Shown: piece after piece, positions 61,285 to 64,000 of the stretch
How positions within the stretch are numbered: the stretch's first letter is position 1
Layout: each line of letters begins with the position of its first letter
DNA from: Gelidibacter maritimus
GTDB lineage: Bacteria > Bacteroidota > Bacteroidia > Flavobacteriales > Flavobacteriaceae
Length of the DNA: 64,000 bases
NCBI RefSeq assembly: GCF_014062315.1
Contig: NZ_JACGLT010000006.1
Coordinates: forward strand, 62,001 to 126,000
Direction: 5' to 3'
The notes under the pieces: generated by a model
Told to the model about the DNA's origin: nothing
The model's input: only the letters and a program-made list of their open reading frames with translations
Database searches by the model: none
Translations under genes and position numbers: made by a program

Positions 61285-62256
61285 GTGAAAAACACCTTAT
61301 ATCCATTGAAATTCCAGCCCATCCTAAAGGATAAAATTTGGGGTGGCGAAAAACTAAAAAATTTATTGCATAAAGCGTCCCACTTACCAAATGTTGGCGA
61401 AAGTTGGGAAATCAGCGATGTGGAAGGCGATACATCTGTTGTAATCAACGGCAATTTAGAAAACCAATCCTTAAAACATTTATTGAGCACTTACAAAGCC
61501 GATTTGATTGGTGAAAAGAACTATAAGCAGTTTGGAAATAAGTTTCCACTATTGATCAAGTTTATTGATGCTAAAGAGGACCTTTCCATTCAATTGCACC
61601 CAAATGATGAATTGGCGGCGGAACGACATAATTCTTTCGGAAAAACAGAAATGTGGTATGTGATGCAAGCGGATAAGGATGCTAATTTGATTGTTGATTT
61701 CAATCAAAAAATGACTCCTGAACTTTATCTTGAACATTTAGAAAATAAAACCCTTCCTGAAATTCTCAATTTTGACAAGGTAAAGGCGGGCGATACATAT
61801 TTTATCGAAGTTGGTAGGGTACACGCCATTGGAGCAGGGGTTTTACTTGCAGAAATCCAGCAAACTAGTGATATCACCTATCGTATTTACGATTGGGATC
61901 GGACCGATGATTTTGGCAATGAACGTGAGCTGCACACTGATTTGGCCATTGATGCCATCGGATTTGATATGGAGGACAATTTTAGGGTCACTTACAGCAA
62001 AACTGCAAACCAGTCCAACCCCATGGTAAGTTGCCAATATTTTACTACCAATTATTTACACGTTGATCAAACCATCGATAAGAAAAACACTTACGATTCG
62101 TTTATTATTTATATATGCGTTGAGGGAGAGGCTGAAATTAAGACTGAATCCCACTCTGAAACTATAAAGAAAGGTGAGACAATCTTACTTCCAGCGGCGA
62201 TTAGCGCTTATCAAATTATTTCAAATGACGCCACTTTGTTGGAGGTTTATGTATAG
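61285..62256 (+). CDS. manA: Mannose-6-phosphate isomerase, type I
   Basis: Cupin-fold zinc enzyme interconverting fructose-6-P and mannose-6-P, supplying GDP-mannose for glycans. Length 323 residues, as in the short ManA of Firmicutes and Bacteroidota. It begins with GTG (GTGAAAAACACC), giving KNTLYPLKFQPILKDKIWGG. Zinc-binding residues are in SIQLHPNDELA and KTEMWYVM; the later HAIGAGVLLAEIQQTSD also fits. It stands after the QueD-like gene with a 65-bp gap. Confidence 0.94.
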   Translation: MKNTLYPLKFQPILKDKIWGGEKLKNLLHKASHLPNVGESWEISDVEGDTSVVINGNLENQSLKHLLSTYKADLIGEKNYKQFGNKFPLLIKFIDAKEDLSIQLHPNDELAAERHNSFGKTEMWYVMQADKDANLIVDFNQKMTPELYLEHLENKTLPEILNFDKVKAGDTYFIEVGRVHAIGAGVLLAEIQQTSDITYRIYDWDRTDDFGNERELHTDLAIDAIGFDMEDNFRVTYSKTANQSNPMVSCQYFTTNYLHVDQTIDKKNTYDSFIIYICVEGEAEIKTESHSETIKKGETILLPAAISAYQIISNDATLLEVYV

Positions 62257-62275
62257 TTAAAATATACACAATCCA

Positions 62276-62308
62276 TTGTAGAGTGGATGTTATAATTGTT
62301 TACTTTTG
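62276..62308 (+). promoter_or_regulatory. Promoter of the small gene at 62332
   Basis: TTG (62276-62278), a 22-nt spacer and TACTTTTG (62301-62308), a perfect -7 element, 23 nt before the ATG at 62332. Confidence 0.55.
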
Positions 62309-62331
62309 TGAAAATTTTAAAAAATATAAAA

Positions 62332-62601
62332 ATGGCAAATGTTAGAGACCTGAAAAAGGATATTAATTTTGTTTTAGGCGATATTATTGAAGCGGCTTAT
62401 TTGTGGGAGTATTCAAACACCGGTAAAGACACAAAAAAGACTGAAGCTATTGTTGATGAGGCGATTACCACTTTTGACGAATTGATTGCAAAAGTCAATG
62501 CAAAAAATGTAGAAAACAAAAAGGCACATTTCAAAGCGATCAATGCTGAATTGGAAACAAGAGGTAAGGCACTGATTGAAAAAATTAATAATTTAGATTA
62601 A
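62332..62601 (+). CDS. Small conserved helical protein of unknown function
   Basis: Acidic-to-neutral protein of 89 residues: MANVRDLKKDINFVLGDIIE, AAYLWEYSNTGKDTKKTEAI, then two further helices rich in Lys/Glu/Ala. It is probably a compact three-helix bundle in the cytosol. An in-frame ATG at 62296 would add 12 residues but lies upstream of the promoter -7 element, so 62332 is preferred. I recognise the type as a small Flavobacteriia protein without assigned function. Confidence 0.78.
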   Translation: MANVRDLKKDINFVLGDIIEAAYLWEYSNTGKDTKKTEAIVDEAITTFDELIAKVNAKNVENKKAHFKAINAELETRGKALIEKINNLD

Positions 62602-62657
62602 TTTATTTCAAAAGATTTGCAAATATGGCTTTCGAGATTATATTTGCAGTCGCTTAG

Positions 62658-62731
62658 GCCGATGTAGCTCAGCTGGCTAGAGCAGCTGATTTGTAATCAG
62701 CAGGTCGTGGGTTCGAGTCCCTCCATCGGCT
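62658..62731 (+). tRNA. tRNA-Thr (anticodon TGT)
   Basis: Cloverleaf of 74 nt: acceptor GCCGATG/CATCGGC, D arm GCTC...GAGC, anticodon stem GCTGA/TCAGC with loop TTTGTAA (anticodon TGT, reads ACA) and T loop TTCGAGT. The discriminator is T; CCA is not encoded. The T stem GTGGG/CCCTC has one mismatch. A strong terminator follows seven bases later. Confidence 0.95.
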
Positions 62732-62737
62732 CTTTGT

Positions 62738-62768
62738 AAAACCTCTCATTTTGAGAGGTTTTTTTTTG
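62738..62768 (+). terminator. Rho-independent terminator after tRNA-Thr
   Basis: Perfect stem AAACCTCTCA/TGAGAGGTTT with a short T loop and a T9 tail. Ends the tRNA transcript. Confidence 0.93.
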
Positions 62769-62827
62769 CCGCATAGTTTAGGACATACAGGGGGATTTCT
62801 TTTTAGACCTCGGACAATTCCTAATGT

Positions 62828-62835
62828 TAATTTTG
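62828..62835 (+). promoter_or_regulatory. -7 element of the M15 dipeptidase gene
   Basis: TAATTTTG matches TAnnTTTG, 17 nt before the ATG, the same spacing as at era and der. Confidence 0.45.
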
Positions 62836-62852
62836 TTTAATTTAGCCTTACC

Positions 62853-63536
62853 ATGAGGAAAAACAACATATTACTTTTAGTTTTTATTCTAATAGGTTTT
62901 GCATTTGTCAAAGCACCGGTAGCACAACTACCGGAAGGGTTTGTTTATGTTAAGGATCATATTCCTGATTTGGACGTAGAACTGCGGTATTATACCTCCA
63001 ATAATTTTATAGGAAAGCCTATTGATGGTTATAATTCCAACCGATTGATTATGACCCGTGCCGCTACAGAAGCCTTGGAAAAAGTGCAGGATGAACTGAG
63101 ATATCAAAATCTATGCTTAAAAGTGTATGACGCTTATCGTCCGCAACGGGCGGTAAATCATTTTGTGGCCTGGTCCAAAGATTTGACAGACACGATTCAA
63201 AAACGCGAATTTTATCCTGACGTCGATAAGCAGTTTTTATTTAGAGACGGTTATATTGCTTCTAAATCTGGACACAGTAGAGGAAGTACCATTGATTTGA
63301 CCATTACTGATGGTAATACTGGAGTGCCTTTAGATATGGGGGGAGCTTATGATTTTTTTGGTGAACAATCTTGGCTTGATTATACCAATCTCACAGAAGT
63401 ACAATTGCAAAACCGACAACTTTTGCAGGATGTGATGCTAAAGCACAATTTTAGGAACTACCCTAAAGAATGGTGGCATTTTACATTGAGATGGGAGCCA
63501 TTTCCGGATACTTATTTTGATTTTGTTGTGGAGTAA
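62853..63536 (+). CDS. M15 family D-alanyl-D-alanine dipeptidase (VanX/DdpX type)
   Basis: Exported zinc dipeptidase of 227 residues. The N-terminus MRKNNILLLVFILIGFAFVK is a signal peptide or anchor. The D-Ala-D-Ala hydrolase fold is marked by VYDAYRPQRAVNHF (Arg96, substrate and transition-state binding), the zinc ligands His141 and Asp148 in SGHSRGSTIDLTI, and Glu206 and His209 in KEWWHFTL. There is no vanH or vanA neighbour, so the role is more likely peptidoglycan peptide turnover than glycopeptide resistance. Confidence 0.92.
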   Translation: MRKNNILLLVFILIGFAFVKAPVAQLPEGFVYVKDHIPDLDVELRYYTSNNFIGKPIDGYNSNRLIMTRAATEALEKVQDELRYQNLCLKVYDAYRPQRAVNHFVAWSKDLTDTIQKREFYPDVDKQFLFRDGYIASKSGHSRGSTIDLTITDGNTGVPLDMGGAYDFFGEQSWLDYTNLTEVQLQNRQLLQDVMLKHNFRNYPKEWWHFTLRWEPFPDTYFDFVVE

Positions 63537-63626
63537 TTGAACCATAGGTCGGGATGGCCAATAGACAGGCAGTATTAATGTATCTATTGATAATTCCGGG
63601 TTGGTGGCCAATTATTTATAATGCCC

Positions 63627-64000
63627 TTACAATGGCTCGAGAACATCACTGTCAGACTCGTATCCCAATAGATGGTCAATGGTATTCGCGGTTACAGAGT
63701 GGTAGTTAGAACGTGATTTCTCGTAGATTTTTAGCGCATCGTCCAATCTGTCATTTCTTTTAAATGCTTTGAAAATAGTCTCTACATACCAACGCCGTCC
63801 TACTGAAGTCAAAAACTCTTCAATTTTGGCGTCCACATTTCTTCCGTGATAATCATGATTTATAGCCTGTTCATACCAAACCATCTGAATATAGGAATTT
63901 GAAGAATTGGTAAGGTTTAACATGTCGTCCAAGGTTTTCATCTGTTCCACCGTCATGGTCGTTGGAAAGTTTCTAATAAAATGCACCCATTCTTGAGGTG
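63627..64000 (-). CDS. M1 family aminopeptidase (LTA4 hydrolase-like), 3' part
   Basis: Only the C-terminal 124 codons lie inside the window; the frame is open to base 64000 and reads PQEWVHFIRNFPTTMTVEQM there. The segment KTLDDMLNLTNSSNSYIQMV, then YVETIFKAFKRNDRLDDALK and YHSVTANTIDHLLG match the helical C-terminal domain of leukotriene-A4-hydrolase-type M1 aminopeptidases. The GTG at 63986 is an internal codon, not the start. The catalytic HExxH domain lies outside the window. Confidence 0.85.
   Translation of the reverse strand, partial: PQEWVHFIRNFPTTMTVEQMKTLDDMLNLTNSSNSYIQMVWYEQAINHDYHGRNVDAKIEEFLTSVGRRWYVETIFKAFKRNDRLDDALKIYEKSRSNYHSVTANTIDHLLGYESDSDVLEPL

Noticed and set aside
62853-63536. 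Vancomycin-resistance gene vanX
   Set aside because: The enzyme family fits, but vanH, vanA, vanR and vanS are missing and Gram-negative cells use DdpX-type enzymes for wall turnover.

Overview
The window is chromosomal DNA from a member of the Bacteroidota, most probably a marine-type Flavobacteriaceae. The evidence is low GC, promoters with the Bacteroidota -7 element TAnnTTTG, start codons with A/T-rich leaders instead of Shine-Dalgarno sites, two secreted proteins ending in type IX secretion (T9SS) sorting domains, a CarboxypepD_reg/beta-barrel outer membrane protein, bacillithiol synthesis (bshC) and a DUF4295 ribosomal gene next to rpmB-rpmG. No phage, insertion sequence, CRISPR array or rRNA operon was seen. 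One tRNA gene (Thr, anticodon TGT) is present. The genus cannot be fixed from sequence alone.

Layout. 1-4.1 kb: htpG (cut by the left edge) and a secreted S9 peptidase on the minus strand. 4.2-8.5 kb: a FabH-like synthase, a long gene-free stretch, a CoA-binding protein whose end overlaps a sodium/solute symporter, and recR. 8.5-16.6 kb: a plus-strand housekeeping block with a GT2 glycosyltransferase, a 2-oxoacid dehydrogenase E2, an exonuclease, a fumarylacetoacetase-family hydrolase, an orphan Hpt protein, cinA, rpmB-rpmG-DUF4295 and ftsY. 16.8-21.6 kb: a lipoprotein amidase, rimO and mgtE. 22.1-29.8 kb: a two-component system followed by a CusC-CusB-CusA-like metal efflux set. 30.2-37.3 kb: a CarboxypepD_reg protein, an M14 peptidase, bshC and a PLP decarboxylase. 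37.8-46.0 kb: two large T9SS cargo proteins, the first a galactose-oxidase-type copper radical oxidase. 46.3-55.5 kb: guaA, a LysM/periplasmic-binding protein, OsmC, DUF922 and DUF3820 proteins, a YihY-family protein, era and der. 55.6-64 kb: a beta-barrel receptor, prfC, idi, a QueD-like gene, manA, a small conserved protein, tRNA-Thr, a VanX-type dipeptidase and the 3' part of an M1 aminopeptidase gene.

Most of the window is ordinary core genome. The observations most worth a second look are non-coding or architectural. (1) A small hairpin with core CCGAT-NNCT-ATCGG lies 30-33 nt upstream of three start codons (htpG, rpmG, DUF4295), each time in the same orientation relative to the gene. 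(2) A dispersed repeat of about 115 bp occurs in three copies of different age, and its minus strand reads as a recurring peptide. (3) A bacterial copper radical oxidase keeps the full galactose oxidase active site but has the accessory domains moved to the C-terminus. It sits beside a protein that has the same tail of about 770 residues but no enzyme. (4) A degenerate tandem array of about 130-bp units with G-rich heptamers lies between era and der. I cannot claim a new multi-gene system here.
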